A DNA stretch of 36,694 bases from Rhizobium sp. (GCA_020621905.1 JAHRYZ010000012.1:1-36694), one strand, 5' to 3'; positions 24,068-33,362 are shown, counted from the stretch's first letter. Program-made: numbers and translations. Notes: a model not told the origin generated them from the letters alone.

Positions 24068-25851
24068 GCAGTGGTTGTGACGCGGTGGCGTCCTGGCGAT
24101 CTGACGGAAGTCGTCCGCGCCCTTGATCGTCGCGCCCTCGGAGAGCTGCGTGACGGTCTGGCGATAGATCCGCTGCCACGGGGTCGCGTCGGCGGGCACC
24201 TTGGGGATGCCTTCGCCCTTGCGACGCTCGATCTCGGCCTCGTCCACCAGCATGTCGCAATGACCCTCGTTGAAGTCGATGCGGATGATGTCGCCGGTTC
24301 TCACCCAGGCGAGACCGCCACCGGCCGCACTTTCCGGAGAGGCGTTGAGAATCGACGGGCTGTCGGCGGTGCCTGACTGACGGCCGTCGCCGATCGTCGG
24401 CAGGCTCATGATGCCCTTCTTCAGTAGGTGATCCGGCGGCTGCATGTTGACCACTTCGGCCGATCCCGGCCAGCCGAGCGGCCGGCGCCGCGGATCACCA
24501 GGATCGTGTTCTCGTCGATGTCGAGTTCGGGATCGTTGATGCGCTTGTGGTAGTCCTCTGAACCATCGAACACGACCGCCTTGCCGTCGAACACGCCTTC
24601 CCTGCCGGGCTCGCACAGATAGCGCTCGCGGAAGCCTTCCGACACGACGCTCATCTTCATGATGGCGAAGTCGAACAGATTGCCCTTCAGCACCAGGAAA
24701 CCGGCGCGTTCGCGCATCGGCGCGTCGTAGGGCTTGATGACTTCGCGGTCGTCGGATTCGCGGCCCTGCAGGTTGTCGGCCATGGTCTTGCCGGTGACCG
24801 TCGGACAGGAGCCGTCGAGCTTGCCGGCATTCAGCAGTTCCCACATGATCGCCGGTACGCCGCCGGCGCGGTGGAAGCGCTCGCCGAGATAGGCGCCGGC
24901 CGGCTGGACATTGGCTAGCAGCGGAATGTCGAAGCCGTGCACCTGCCAGTCGTCCGGGTGCAGTTCGACGCCGGCGTGCCTCGCCATGGCGGCGAGATGC
25001 GGCTGCGCATTGGTCGAGCCGCCGATCGCCGAATTGACCTTGATGGCGTTGAGGAAGGCGGCGCGGGTCAGGATGTCGGACGGCTTGATGTCCTGAAGGA
25101 CCAGTTCCACGGCGCGACGGCCGGTGCGATAGGCCATCTGGCCGCGCTCGCGGTAGGCGGCCGGAATGGCGGCGCAGCCGGTCAGGGACATGCCGAGCGC
25201 CTCGGCCATGGCGTTCATCGTCGAGGCCGTGCCCATGGTGTTGCAGTGGCCGACCGAGGGGGCAGAATCGAGCGCCGCCTCAAGGAATTCCTCGCGGGTG
25301 ATCTCGCCCGCGGCAAGCTTGCGGCGCGAGCGCCAGATCACGGTGCCGGAGCCGACCAGATCGCCGTCATGCCAGCCGTCGAGCATCGGACCGCCGGAGA
25401 AGACGATGGCCGGCAGGTCGACGGTGGAGGCGGCCATCAGCGCCGAGGGCGTGGTCTTGTCGCAGCCGGTGGTGAGGATGACCCCATCGAGCGGGTAGCC
25501 GTAGAGGATTTCGACCAGGCCCAGATAGGCGAGGTTGCGGTCGAGCGCCGCGGTCGGACGCTTGCAGTTCTCGAACAACGGATGGGTGGGAAACTCGATC
25601 GGAATGCCGCCGGCGTCGCGAATGCCGTCGCGCAGGCGCTTGGCGAGGTCGAGGTGGTGGCGGTTGCAGGGATTGAGGTCGCTGCCCGACTGGGCAATGC
25701 CGATGATCGGCTTGCCCGAACGCAGCTCTTCCGGCGTCGTGCCGTAGTTCATGAAGCGCTCGAGATAGAGCGCGGTCAGATCGATATGGTCGGGATTGTC
25801 GAACCAGTTCTGGGAGCGCAGGCGTCGGCCGGTCTTGTTTCCTTCGCTCAT
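24068..25851 (-). pseudogene. IlvD/Edd-family sugar-acid dehydratase, frameshifted
   Basis: Iron-sulfur dehydratase that converts an aldonate to a 2-keto-3-deoxy acid. Cluster-type cysteines are visible: Cys62 (LNPCNRHH), Cys129 (TTGCDKTTPS) and Cys202 ([11 protein letters not shown]). [14 protein letters not shown] and GKTMADN follow. The overall pattern fits the arabonate/xylonate dehydratase subgroup rather than IlvD proper. The first frame runs to 24421 but is wrong after RGAG near 24481. In the next frame the protein continues ([20 protein letters not shown] ... RTPPRHNH) to about 24071. One missing base in a short G run at 24480-24481 would explain it. The stop after HNH also reads TGC instead of a stop. 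The start has GGGAGGAG. Corrected length is about 594 residues, normal for the family. Confidence 0.85.
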
Positions 25852-26765
25852 TGGTTCTCCTCCCGCTGGCGATGATTGATCTTTTCGAGATGCAGCAGCA
25901 GCCCACTATGGTCTTTCTCACCGCCGCCGTCTGCGACGAATTCGCGGAATTCGTCGCGCACCTTGGCGGTGAGCGGCAGCTCGAGGCTGAACAGGTCAGC
26001 CATGGCGGCGACCGCGTCGAGGTCTTTTAGCTGCAGCCGCGACGGGCCGCCCGGCGCGAAGCTGCGGCTGACCATTCGGCCGCCATGCAGGTCGAGGATG
26101 CGGCTCTCGGCAAAGCCGCCGCGGATCGCGTCGCGGAATTTCTCGCGGCTCGCGCCACCGGCCTCGACCAGGATCATGGCTTCGGCGACGGCACCGATGG
26201 TGATCGCGACGATCTGCTGGTTGGCGAGCTTGCAGATCTGGCCGGCGCCCGAGGGGCCGACATGGGTCACCCGTCCCAGCGCCGCAAAGACGTCTGCGAG
26301 GCTGTCGACAATGGCCGCATCGCCGCCCGCCATGATGGCCAGCGTTCCCGCCTCGGCGCCGACCACGCCGCCGGACACGGGCGCATCGATATGGTGTACC
26401 TGCCGCTTGGCCAGCGTTTCGGAATGCTCGCGGGCGATCGGCGGGGCGATCGACGAGGTGTCGACGACGATGGCGCCGGGCTTCAGGGCGTCGGCGACGC
26501 CCTGGTCGAACAGAACATCCGTCACCGCCTTGCCGTCGCTCAGCATGGTGAAGACGATGTCGGCACCGCGTACAGCGTCGGCAGCCGTGGGGGAAACGGT
26601 CGCGCCGTCGGCGGACAGGGTTTCCGCCTTGGACAGGTCACGGTTCCAGACGGTGACGGTGAGGCCGGCCTTGAGAAGACGACGCGCCATCGGCGCGCCC
26701 ATCAAGCCGGTGCCGAGAAAGGCGATCCGGCGCGAGCCCCGTCCTGTGCTGGCGGCGGAGGTCAC
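25848..26765 (-). CDS. 3-hydroxyisobutyrate-dehydrogenase-family NAD(P) oxidoreductase
   Basis: A 305-residue beta-hydroxyacid dehydrogenase. FLGTGLMGAPMARR (from 16) is the nucleotide-binding motif, DAPVSGG lies around 128-133, and the catalytic Lys179 is in GAGQICKLANQQ. The family includes 3-hydroxyisobutyrate, tartronate-semialdehyde and L-threonate dehydrogenases; the sequence alone does not decide. The GTG start overlaps the DenD-like stop (GTGA, 26762-26765) and has GGGGGGAAA before it. Its stop overlaps the dehydratase ATG by four bases. In this sugar-acid operon an aldonate or threonate dehydrogenase role is plausible. Confidence 0.88.
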   Translation of the reverse strand: MTSAASTGRGSRRIAFLGTGLMGAPMARRLLKAGLTVTVWNRDLSKAETLSADGATVSPTAADAVRGADIVFTMLSDGKAVTDVLFDQGVADALKPGAIVVDTSSIAPPIAREHSETLAKRQVHHIDAPVSGGVVGAEAGTLAIMAGGDAAIVDSLADVFAALGRVTHVGPSGAGQICKLANQQIVAITIGAVAEAMILVEAGGASREKFRDAIRGGFAESRILDLHGGRMVSRSFAPGGPSRLQLKDLDAVAAMADLFSLELPLTAKVRDEFREFVADGGGEKDHSGLLLHLEKINHRQREENQ

Positions 26766-27745
26766 AGCTTTCCCCCCAGTTCGTCTTCGATGTGCACGCG
26801 GATGATCTCGTCGAACGAGTTTTCGGCGGTGAAGCCGAGCTCGCGGGCGCGCTTGGCCTCGAAGCCCGGAGCCCAGCCGGCGCACATGCGCATGACCATC
26901 TCGTCCGGTTCGCGGCGGATGAGGCTGACCGCCTTGTCGCCGGCAACGCGCCGCAGCGCCTCGATTTGCTCACCGACCGTTGCGCTGAGGCCCGGCATGG
27001 AGAGGTTGCGGCGCGGGCCGACCTTCTCGACGTCGATCGTCGCACCGTGGATCAGGAAGCCGACGGCTGAGCGGGGCGACGCGTGCCAGTGGCGCACGTC
27101 GTCGGAGACGGGAAGAACGGCTTCCTGGCCGACCAGTGGTTCGCGCAGGATGTTGGAGAAGAAGCCGGAGGCTGCCTTGTTCGGCTTGCCCGGTCGAATG
27201 CAGATGGTCGGAAGACGGACGCCGATGCCGTCGAAGAAGCCGCGGCGCGAATAGTCCGACAGCAGAAGCTCGCAGATGGCCTTCTGGGTGCCGTAGCTGG
27301 TGAGCGGCGTGGTGTGGAATTCGTCCGGGATCGGATAGGGCAGGGGCGCGCCGAAGACGGCGATCGACGAGGTGAAGACGACCCGCGGCTTGTAGCCGTC
27401 CTGGCCGTTGGCGATGCGGATGGCGTCGAACAGGTAGCGTGTACCGTCGAGATTGATGCGATAGCCCTTCTCGAAATCCATCTCGGCCTCGCCCGAGACG
27501 ATGGCCGCGAGATGGAAGATCGCGTCCGGGCGGTCGGCGATCAGGCGCTCGGCTTCACCGGGTGCGGAAAGGTCGACGGTTTCCAGCGTCACCTTACCGG
27601 TGAAACCGGCTGGAGCGTCGGGCGTGACCACGTCCACCAGGGTCATGGCGTCGATCGCCTTGCCGCCGAGCGTGCCGTCGCGCGTCAGGCGATCGGCGAG
27701 TTTGCGGCCGACCATTCCCGCGGCGCCAATGATCAGGATATGCAT
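26762..27745 (-). CDS. denD: NAD-dependent epimerase/dehydratase family protein, D-erythronate dehydrogenase (DenD)-like
   Basis: A 327-residue extended SDR. The opening MHILIIGAAGMVGRKLADRL with GAAGMVG at 7-13, TSSIAVFG, Tyr151/Lys155 in SYGTQKAICE, RPGKPNKAASGFFSNILREPL and RRNLSMPGL match the D-erythronate dehydrogenase pattern as I know it. DenD oxidises D-erythronate to 2-oxo-tetronate for later phosphorylation by OtnK. No OtnK, OtnC or OtnI gene is seen in this window, so the substrate here may differ. The start has GGAGGAGGAA. It is the first gene of the leftward unit and diverges from the FAD-oxidase gene. Confidence 0.82.
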   Translation of the reverse strand: MHILIIGAAGMVGRKLADRLTRDGTLGGKAIDAMTLVDVVTPDAPAGFTGKVTLETVDLSAPGEAERLIADRPDAIFHLAAIVSGEAEMDFEKGYRINLDGTRYLFDAIRIANGQDGYKPRVVFTSSIAVFGAPLPYPIPDEFHTTPLTSYGTQKAICELLLSDYSRRGFFDGIGVRLPTICIRPGKPNKAASGFFSNILREPLVGQEAVLPVSDDVRHWHASPRSAVGFLIHGATIDVEKVGPRRNLSMPGLSATVGEQIEALRRVAGDKAVSLIRREPDEMVMRMCAGWAPGFEAKRARELGFTAENSFDEIIRVHIEDELGGKL

Positions 27746-27900
27746 GGATTTCCTCCTCCTGCAGGGCCTGTCGCTCCGATTTGACGAATGACAAGCCGCT
27801 CAAAACAAATATTGTAAGGTTGTCTGATAACCTTATATGATAAGTTTGAAAACAGAATAATTGGCAATCCCCATCGCTGACGCTAGCAGAGTTTGGCGGG
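27746..27900. promoter_or_regulatory. Divergent promoter region of the sugar-acid locus
   Basis: AT-rich 155-base gap between the denD-like gene and the FAD oxidase. A rightward promoter can be drawn: TTGTAA (27812-27817), 18 bases, then TATGAT (27836-27841). A palindromic operator lies between these boxes. Confidence 0.5.
27815..27835. promoter_or_regulatory. GntR/FadR-type operator candidate (TAAGGTT-N7-AACCTTA)
   Basis: Seven-base arms are perfect, and the inner part keeps near-symmetry as TTGTC-T-GATAA. It sits between the proposed promoter boxes of the divergent region. TTGTC-type half-sites are common for FCD GntR regulators, and one is encoded at 29408-30124. A related repeat occurs upstream of the FAH gene (30257-30275). 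Confidence 0.6.
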
Positions 27901-29373
27901 GTGGGGCACTCGGAGAATGCGACCTTGATCGGACGGAGCGGAGCGGTAGCGGCAGCGGATGACCAGCAGGAGGCACTCGTCCGGGCACTTGGCCCGGACA
28001 TGGTTCTGGTTGGTGATGAGGTCGGGCGCTATTGCCGCGACTGGCATGGGGACGTGACGACCGGTGCGGTTGCCGTCCTCAGGCCCCGGACCACCGACGA
28101 GGTCGCGGCGGCCGTCAAGGCTTGCGCGTCTCTCGGCCTCTCGATCGTTCCGCAGGGCGGCAATACCGGCCTGGTGCTCGGCGCCGTTCCGGACCAGCCG
28201 GGCAGCCAGGTCGTGCTCAGCCTCGAACGCATGACGGCGATCCGGCGCATCGACGCGGACGATTTTTCGGCCGTGGTCGAGGCAGGCTGCATTCTCTCGG
28301 AATTCAAGGATGCGGTGGCGCGCGAGGGCATGTTCTTCCCGTTGGCGCTCGGCGCTCAGGGTTCCTGCCGGATCGGTGGCAATGTCTCCACCAATGCAGG
28401 CGGCATCAACGTGCTGCGCCATGGCATGACGCGGGAACTGGTGCTCGGCCTGGAAGTAGTGCTGCCGGACGGCACGGTCTTCGACGGACTGTCGACGCTG
28501 CGCAAGGACAATCGCGGCATCGATCTCAAGCAGCTCTTCATCGGCGCCGAAGGCACGCTCGGCATCATAACTGCCGTCTCCGTCAAGCTCATGCCGGAGC
28601 CCGACCAGGTGGCGACCGCGCTTGTCGGCCTGAATGCTCTTGACGATGCGATCGTGCTCTATCGCCGTGCGCGGCGCGATTGCTGCGATCTGCTGTCGGC
28701 CTTCGAGTTCATGCCGCCGCTGGCCTTCGTCCTCGCCCGCGAGGCGATCCCCGATCTTGCCATGCCGATGTCGGGCGACTACCCGGCCTATGTACTGATG
28801 GAAATCTCGGGCTCGGGCCTCGTCGACATCGACGACCTTATGGAGCGTTTCCTCGGTGGGGTGATGGAGGAAGGGCTGGTGGCCGACGGCGTGATCGCCA
28901 CGTCGAAGGGCCAGGCGCGCAATCTGTGGCTCTTCCGCGAAGGCATGAACGAGGGGCAGGCAAAGCGGGGCCCGCATCTGCGGACGGATATTTCCGTGCC
29001 CTTGTCGCGGCTTGCCGATTTCGTCCGCGATGCGGAGGCCGCCGTCGCCGCCGCGCTGCCGGATTGCGTATGCGTTTCCTACGGCCATGTCGGCGACGGC
29101 AATGTGCATCTGAACGTCCTGCCGCCTGCGGCGCTTTCGCCGGAGCAGTGCGCCGCGCAGATCTATCAGGCCAAGGCAGCCATCAATGTGGTGCTTGACG
29201 CCTATCATGGTTCGATCAGCGCCGAGCATGGCATCGGACGCCTGAAGAAGCCGGATTTCGACGCGCGGCTGCCGGCGGTTCAGCGCAAGCTGCTGACCGC
29301 GCTCAAGACCGCCATCGATCCTACCTTCGTCATGAATCCCGGTTGCCAATTGAATTTCGTACAGAATTCCTAG
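27901..29373 (+). CDS. FAD-linked 2-hydroxyacid oxidase/dehydrogenase (GlcD/D-2-hydroxyglutarate dehydrogenase type)
   Basis: A 490-residue flavoprotein of the VAO/PCMH fold. FAD-binding signatures are PQGGNTGLVLG (84-94), GGNVSTNAGGINVLRHG and IGAEGTLGIITAVSVKL. The C-terminal FAD-oxidase_C domain has SYGHVGDGNVHLNVL and SAEHGIGRLKKP. These enzymes oxidise D-2-hydroxyacids to 2-keto acids, passing electrons to a carrier. The GTG start at 27901 has only GGCGG upstream; a TTG at 27925 with GGAG is an alternative. It is the first gene of the rightward unit, followed by its probable regulator. A sugar-acid-derived 2-hydroxyacid is the likely substrate class. Confidence 0.88.
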   Translation: MGHSENATLIGRSGAVAAADDQQEALVRALGPDMVLVGDEVGRYCRDWHGDVTTGAVAVLRPRTTDEVAAAVKACASLGLSIVPQGGNTGLVLGAVPDQPGSQVVLSLERMTAIRRIDADDFSAVVEAGCILSEFKDAVAREGMFFPLALGAQGSCRIGGNVSTNAGGINVLRHGMTRELVLGLEVVLPDGTVFDGLSTLRKDNRGIDLKQLFIGAEGTLGIITAVSVKLMPEPDQVATALVGLNALDDAIVLYRRARRDCCDLLSAFEFMPPLAFVLAREAIPDLAMPMSGDYPAYVLMEISGSGLVDIDDLMERFLGGVMEEGLVADGVIATSKGQARNLWLFREGMNEGQAKRGPHLRTDISVPLSRLADFVRDAEAAVAAALPDCVCVSYGHVGDGNVHLNVLPPAALSPEQCAAQIYQAKAAINVVLDAYHGSISAEHGIGRLKKPDFDARLPAVQRKLLTALKTAIDPTFVMNPGCQLNFVQNS

Positions 29374-29407
29374 AAAACCGCTGGGGGCGACAAGGAGACG
29401 GGGCAGC

Positions 29408-30124
29408 ATGTCGGTGGATTTCGGTCATATCAGGCGCAATGAGCATTTGCCGGCGCGCATCGCGGCGCAGATCGGACGCGACATCGCCGAGGGCCGCATT
29501 CTGCCCGGCGAGAAGCTGCCGACCGAGCATGTACTGGCGAAGGGCTTCGGCGTCAGCCGCTCGGTGGTGCGCGAGGCGATCGCCCAGCTTCGCAACGAAG
29601 GGCTGGTCGAGACACGGCAGGGCGTCGGCGCTTTCGTCACTGAACAGCGTGCGCGACAAACGATCCGCATCGAGCAGGACGACCTGCATGATCGGGAGAG
29701 TTTCCGCGAGCTGTTCCAGCTGCGTCTGCCGCTGGAAATCGAGGCGGCGGGGCTCGCAGCGGTCCATCACGACCAGACCGACCTCGACAAGCTGGACGAA
29801 ACGCTTGCCGCCATGACCGGCGCAGACAAATGGACCGACCAAGGCATCGTGGCCGATCTCGCCTTTCATCGGATCCTGGCAGCGGCCACAAAAAACGAGT
29901 ACTTCACGCTGTTCATCGGCTTCATTGCCGAGCGAATCAGCCTGGCCATCAACGCGGCGCGCGCCGCGGCCGTGCTCGAGGAAATCGTCGAAGTGACCAT
30001 CGCCGAGCATCTGGCCATCCGCGAAGCTGTCGCGAGCCGCGACCCGCAACGGGCGCGCGAGGCCATGCGTCGCCACCTGCTCGGAGCCACCGGCCGTCTC
30101 GGCCTGCAGCTCGAATCCTATTGA
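29408..30124 (+). CDS. FadR-subfamily GntR transcriptional regulator (FCD domain)
   Basis: A 238-residue repressor or activator. The N-terminal winged helix (LPARIAAQIGRDIAEGRILPG ... FGVSRSVVREAIAQLRNEGLV, about 14-75) is followed by a helical FCD effector domain. That domain has FHRILAAATKN and HLAIREAVASRDPQRAREAM, with His residues that may bind a metal. The start has AAGGAGA. It is encoded between the FAD oxidase and the FAH-family gene and probably acts on the two TTGTC-containing palindromes nearby. The effector is presumably the sugar acid or an intermediate. Confidence 0.92.
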   Translation: MSVDFGHIRRNEHLPARIAAQIGRDIAEGRILPGEKLPTEHVLAKGFGVSRSVVREAIAQLRNEGLVETRQGVGAFVTEQRARQTIRIEQDDLHDRESFRELFQLRLPLEIEAAGLAAVHHDQTDLDKLDETLAAMTGADKWTDQGIVADLAFHRILAAATKNEYFTLFIGFIAERISLAINAARAAAVLEEIVEVTIAEHLAIREAVASRDPQRAREAMRRHLLGATGRLGLQLESY

Positions 30125-30133
30125 ACGCGCGTT

Positions 30134-30162
30134 CGCCGCATTCGGCCGGACCGAGTGCGGCG
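30134..30162 (+). terminator. Hairpin after the GntR gene
   Basis: CGCCGCATTCGG and CCGAGTGCGGCG form a 12-base-pair stem with one G-T pair and a five-base loop, 9 bases after the GntR stop. TCTTTT follows about ten bases later. It probably ends or attenuates the upstream transcript. The rest of the 207-base gap holds the FAH-unit promoter region. Confidence 0.6.
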
Positions 30163-30256
30163 CTTATGCATCTTTTCGGAAGTTGGAATTCAATCGGGAA
30201 ACCTATGTTCGGCGCTGGACAGCTGGAAAGAGTCCGACTAAAACGTTTCAGCATTG

Positions 30257-30275
30257 TTGTCAGACATCCTGACAA
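30257..30275. promoter_or_regulatory. Operator candidate TTGTCAG-N5-CTGACAA upstream of the FAH gene
   Basis: Perfect seven-base arms with a five-base spacer, about 57 bases before the FAH start. It shares the TTGTC half-site with the divergent operator at 27815-27835, suggesting the same GntR regulator. This would make FAH and the TRAP genes a separately controlled unit. Confidence 0.6.
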
Positions 30276-30331
30276 TAGGGCAAGGTGAGCTGGAGGGCGC
30301 GCCTGCAGACATTCAACGGGGGAGGGTTGTC

Positions 30332-31497
30332 TTGAGTTCCACGCATTCGCTGAGCGCCGCGCAGATTTTGCCAGACGATGCCGCCGAGGCCTTGCTGGTC
30401 GGGCGCGTGTGGTCGAAAGCCGTCGATGGGCCGTGCCCGGTCCTCGTGCGCAATGGCCGCCTGCTGGATATCTCGCCGTTCGCCGCGACCGTTTCCTCGC
30501 TTCTCGAAATCGACGGCATCGCTGCCCGCCTGAAGGGTGCGAGCGATCTCGCCGAACTCGGTTCGCTCGACGATTTCCTCTCCGGCCAGGCCGGTGAACT
30601 TCTGGCGCCGGTCGACCTTCAGGCGATCAAGGCCGCCGGGGTGACCTTTGCCGACAGCATGCTCGAGCGGGTGATCGAGGAGCAGGCCAAGGGCGATGCC
30701 TCGCGGGCCCTGGACATCCGCAAGCGTCTGGCGCCGGTCCTCGGCGACAGTCTGCGCGGCGTGGTCGCCGGCTCCGAGCAGGCGGCCCGCGTCAAGGCTC
30801 TGCTGCAGGACATGGGGCCTGGTCAATATCTGAAGTCGGTATCGGTCCCGATGCGGAGATATTCACCAAGGCCCAGCCGATGTCGGCGGTCGGCTGTGGC
30901 GCGCTGGTGGGCATCCACCCCATTTCCGAATGGAACAACCCCGAGCCGGAAGTCGTGCTCGTGCTGCGGTCCTCCGGTGAAATCGTCGGTGCGACGCTCG
31001 GCAACGACGTCAACCTGCGCGACGTCGAAGGTCGCTCAGCCCTGCTGCTCGGCAAGGCCAAGGACAACAATGCCTCCTGCTCGATCGGCCCCTTCATCCG
31101 CCTGTTCGATCAGTCCTTCGGGCTGGAGGAGCTTGGCCGCGTGCGGGTCTCGCTCAAGGTCGAGGGCAAGGACGGCTTCGAGATGACCGGCGAAAGCCCG
31201 ATGGAAGCGATCAGCCGCAAGCCCGCCGACCTCGCCCGCCAGCTCATCAACCGCAATCATCAGTATCCGGACGGCGCGGTGCTGTTCCTCGGGACCATGT
31301 TCGCCCCGGTCAAGGACCGGCGCGGCGCGGGCCAGGGCTTCACCCACGAACTCGGCGACCGCGTGGAGATCGCCACGCCCAGACTCGGGCGCCTCGTCAA
31401 CTGGGTGGAGCGCACCGATGCCTGCCCGCCCTGGACCTTCGGCACGAAGGCGCTGATCCGCAACCTGGCCGCCCGCGGCCTGCTCGACAAGGTGTGA
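30332..31497 (+). pseudogene. Fumarylacetoacetate-hydrolase-family protein, frameshifted
   Basis: FAH-fold, metal-dependent enzyme. Members cleave C-C bonds of diketo acids or dehydrate 2-keto-3-deoxy sugar acids. Visible features: AIKAAGVTFADSMLERVIEEQA, then in the second frame IGPDAEIFTKAQPMS, WNNPEPEVVLVL, LGNDVNLRDVEGRSALLLGKAKDNN, SIGPFIRLFD, and GFTHELGDRVEIATPRLGRL. The frame breaks near 30832: QYLKS should continue as QYLEVGIGP, consistent with one missing G. The combined length of about 388 residues is normal. The TTG at 30332 has GGGGGAGGG upstream. The stop is 11 bases before dctQ, so it is co-transcribed with the TRAP importer. Confidence 0.82.
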
Positions 31498-31508
31498 GGG
31501 GACTGACC

Positions 31509-32041
31509 ATGCAAAGGGCAATCGACACGTTCTATCGCATCCTCGAGATGCTGCTGATCTTCTTCCTGTCGGCGATGGCCGTGATGGTCTTCGTCAACGT
31601 CATCATGCGCTATGCGATGAATTCGGGCATCGTCGCCTCGGAAGAACTGTCGCGCTATTTCTTCGTCTGGCTGACCTTCACCGGGGCGGTGGTCGCCTTC
31701 CGGGAACATGGTCATCTGGGTATCGAGACGGTCGTGATGTTCCTCTCCCGCCGCGGACGGATCATCTGCATGATCCTGTCCAACATCATCATCCTCGCCT
31801 GCTCGGTGATCTTCTTCTGGGGCACCTGGAAGCAGTTCCCGATCAATGCCAGCATGAAGGCGCCGGTCACTGGCCTGTCGATGATCTGGGTCTATGGCAT
31901 CGGTCTGTTCACCGGCGGCGGCATGGCGATCATCGCCTTCGAACGGCTGATCCGTCTGCTGACCGGTCGGGTGACCGACGACGAAATCGCTGCTTTCGCC
32001 GGCGAAAATCTTGCCTCGAGCAGTTGGCGGAGCGTACCTGA
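31509..32041 (+). CDS. TRAP transporter small permease (DctQ-type), C-terminal frameshift likely
   Basis: Inner-membrane protein of about 177 residues with four hydrophobic spans and family features: FFLSAMAVMVFVNVIMRY, ASEELSRYFFVWLTFTGAVVAFREHGHLGIE and MSMKAPVTGLSMIWVYG-like MKAPVTGLSMIWV. The ATG at 31509 has AGGGG upstream. Past about residue 165 the frame fails to stop and would run on inside dctM to 32621. A TGA at 32039-32041, which overlaps the dctM ATG as TGATG, lies in another frame (ending LEQLAERT). A single missing base between about 31995 and 32035 would restore this natural end. The coordinates given use that corrected stop. Confidence 0.8.
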
Positions 32042-33315
32042 TGACACTCTCGTCTTTATCGGTTCGCTTCTCGGCGATGGCGATCGGTGTTCCGGTTGCC
32101 TTTGCGCTGATCTTCTGCGGCGTCGTGCTCATGTCCTACATGGGCATGTTCAACACCCAGATCATCGCCCAGAACATGATCGCCGGGGCCGACACCTTCA
32201 CGCTTCTCGCCATTCCCTTCTTCATCCTCGCCGGCGAACTGATGAATTCCGGCGGTCTGTCGCGGCGCATCATCGATTTTGCCATTGCCTGTGTCGGCCA
32301 TATCCGTGGTGGCCTCGGCATCGTGGCGATCATGGCTTCGATCATCATGGCCAGCATTTCCGGTTCGGCAGCTGCCGATACCGCGGCGCTCGCCGCGATC
32401 CTGCTGCCGATGATGGCCAAGGCCGGCTACAATGTTCCCCGTGCAGGTGGCCTCATTGCCGCCGGCGGCATCATCGCCCCGGTGATCCCGCCGTCGATGG
32501 CCTTCATCGTCTTCGGCGTCGCCGCCAACGTCTCGATCACCCAGCTGTTCATGGCCGGCATCGTGCCGGGTATCATGATGGGCATTTCGCTGGTGATCGC
32601 CTGGCTGATCGTCGTGCGTAAGGACAATGTCCAGCCGCTGCCGAAGGCACCGATGAAGGAACGCCTGACGGCCACCGGCCGCGCGGCCTGGGCGCTTGGC
32701 ATGCCGGTCATCATCCTCGGCGGCATCAAGGCCGGCATCATGACGCCGACGGAAGCCGCGGTCGTCGCCGCTGCCTACGCGCTGTTCGTCGGCATGGTCA
32801 TCTACCGGGAACTGAAGCCGAAGGACCTGCCGCACGTCATCCTGCAGGCGGCGAAGACGACCTCGGTCATCATGTTCCTGGTATGCGCCGCGCTCGTCTC
32901 GGCCTGGCTCATCACGGCGGCGAATATCCCGGCGGAGATCGCCGGCTACATCGAGCCGTTGATCGACCGTCCGATGCTGCTGATGTTCGTGATCATGATC
33001 CTCGTGCTGGTGGTCGGCACGGCGCTCGACCTGACGCCGACGATCCTGATCCTGACGCCGGTGCTGATGCCGATCATCAAGCAGGCGGGCATCGATCCGG
33101 TCTATTTCGGCGTCCTGTTCATCATGAACAACTGCATCGGTCTGATCACGCCGCCCGTCGGCGTCGTGCTCAACGTCGTGAGCGGCGTGGCCAAGATCCC
33201 GCTCGGTAAGGTCACGACGGGCGTCTGGCCGTTCCTGCTCGCCCAGACGATCGTGCTCTTTCTCCTGGTCCTGTTCCCGGACCTCGTGCTCGTACCCGCC
33301 CGCTGGCTGCACTGA
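32041..33315 (+). CDS. TRAP transporter large permease (DctM-type)
   Basis: A 424-residue membrane protein with about 12 hydrophobic spans, the ion-coupled translocation subunit. Family hallmarks: LLAIPFFILAGELMNSGGLSRRIIDFA, IMASISGSAAADTAALAAIL, AGGIIAPVIPPSMAFIVFG, AAVVAAAYALFVG and NNCIGLITPPVGVVLNVV. The ATG overlaps the likely dctQ stop by one base. Together with DctQ and DctP it imports a carboxylate, probably a sugar acid given the neighbours. Confidence 0.94.
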   Translation: MTLSSLSVRFSAMAIGVPVAFALIFCGVVLMSYMGMFNTQIIAQNMIAGADTFTLLAIPFFILAGELMNSGGLSRRIIDFAIACVGHIRGGLGIVAIMASIIMASISGSAAADTAALAAILLPMMAKAGYNVPRAGGLIAAGGIIAPVIPPSMAFIVFGVAANVSITQLFMAGIVPGIMMGISLVIAWLIVVRKDNVQPLPKAPMKERLTATGRAAWALGMPVIILGGIKAGIMTPTEAAVVAAAYALFVGMVIYRELKPKDLPHVILQAAKTTSVIMFLVCAALVSAWLITAANIPAEIAGYIEPLIDRPMLLMFVIMILVLVVGTALDLTPTILILTPVLMPIIKQAGIDPVYFGVLFIMNNCIGLITPPVGVVLNVVSGVAKIPLGKVTTGVWPFLLAQTIVLFLLVLFPDLVLVPARWLH

Positions 33316-33362
33316 CAGCCCGCAGGCCCGACTTCTCGCTCAACCATCCATGGGAGGATAAT

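Noticed and set aside
23438-24844. Apparent 468-residue fusion of an unknown domain to MsrA
   Set aside because: The upstream part is the frameshifted dehydratase tail plus an arginine-rich shadow; msrA has its own start and ribosome binding site.
31494-32621. 375-residue DctQ with a long basic tail
   Set aside because: The tail is a histidine/arginine-rich shadow of dctM; an overlapping TGATG shows the natural end.
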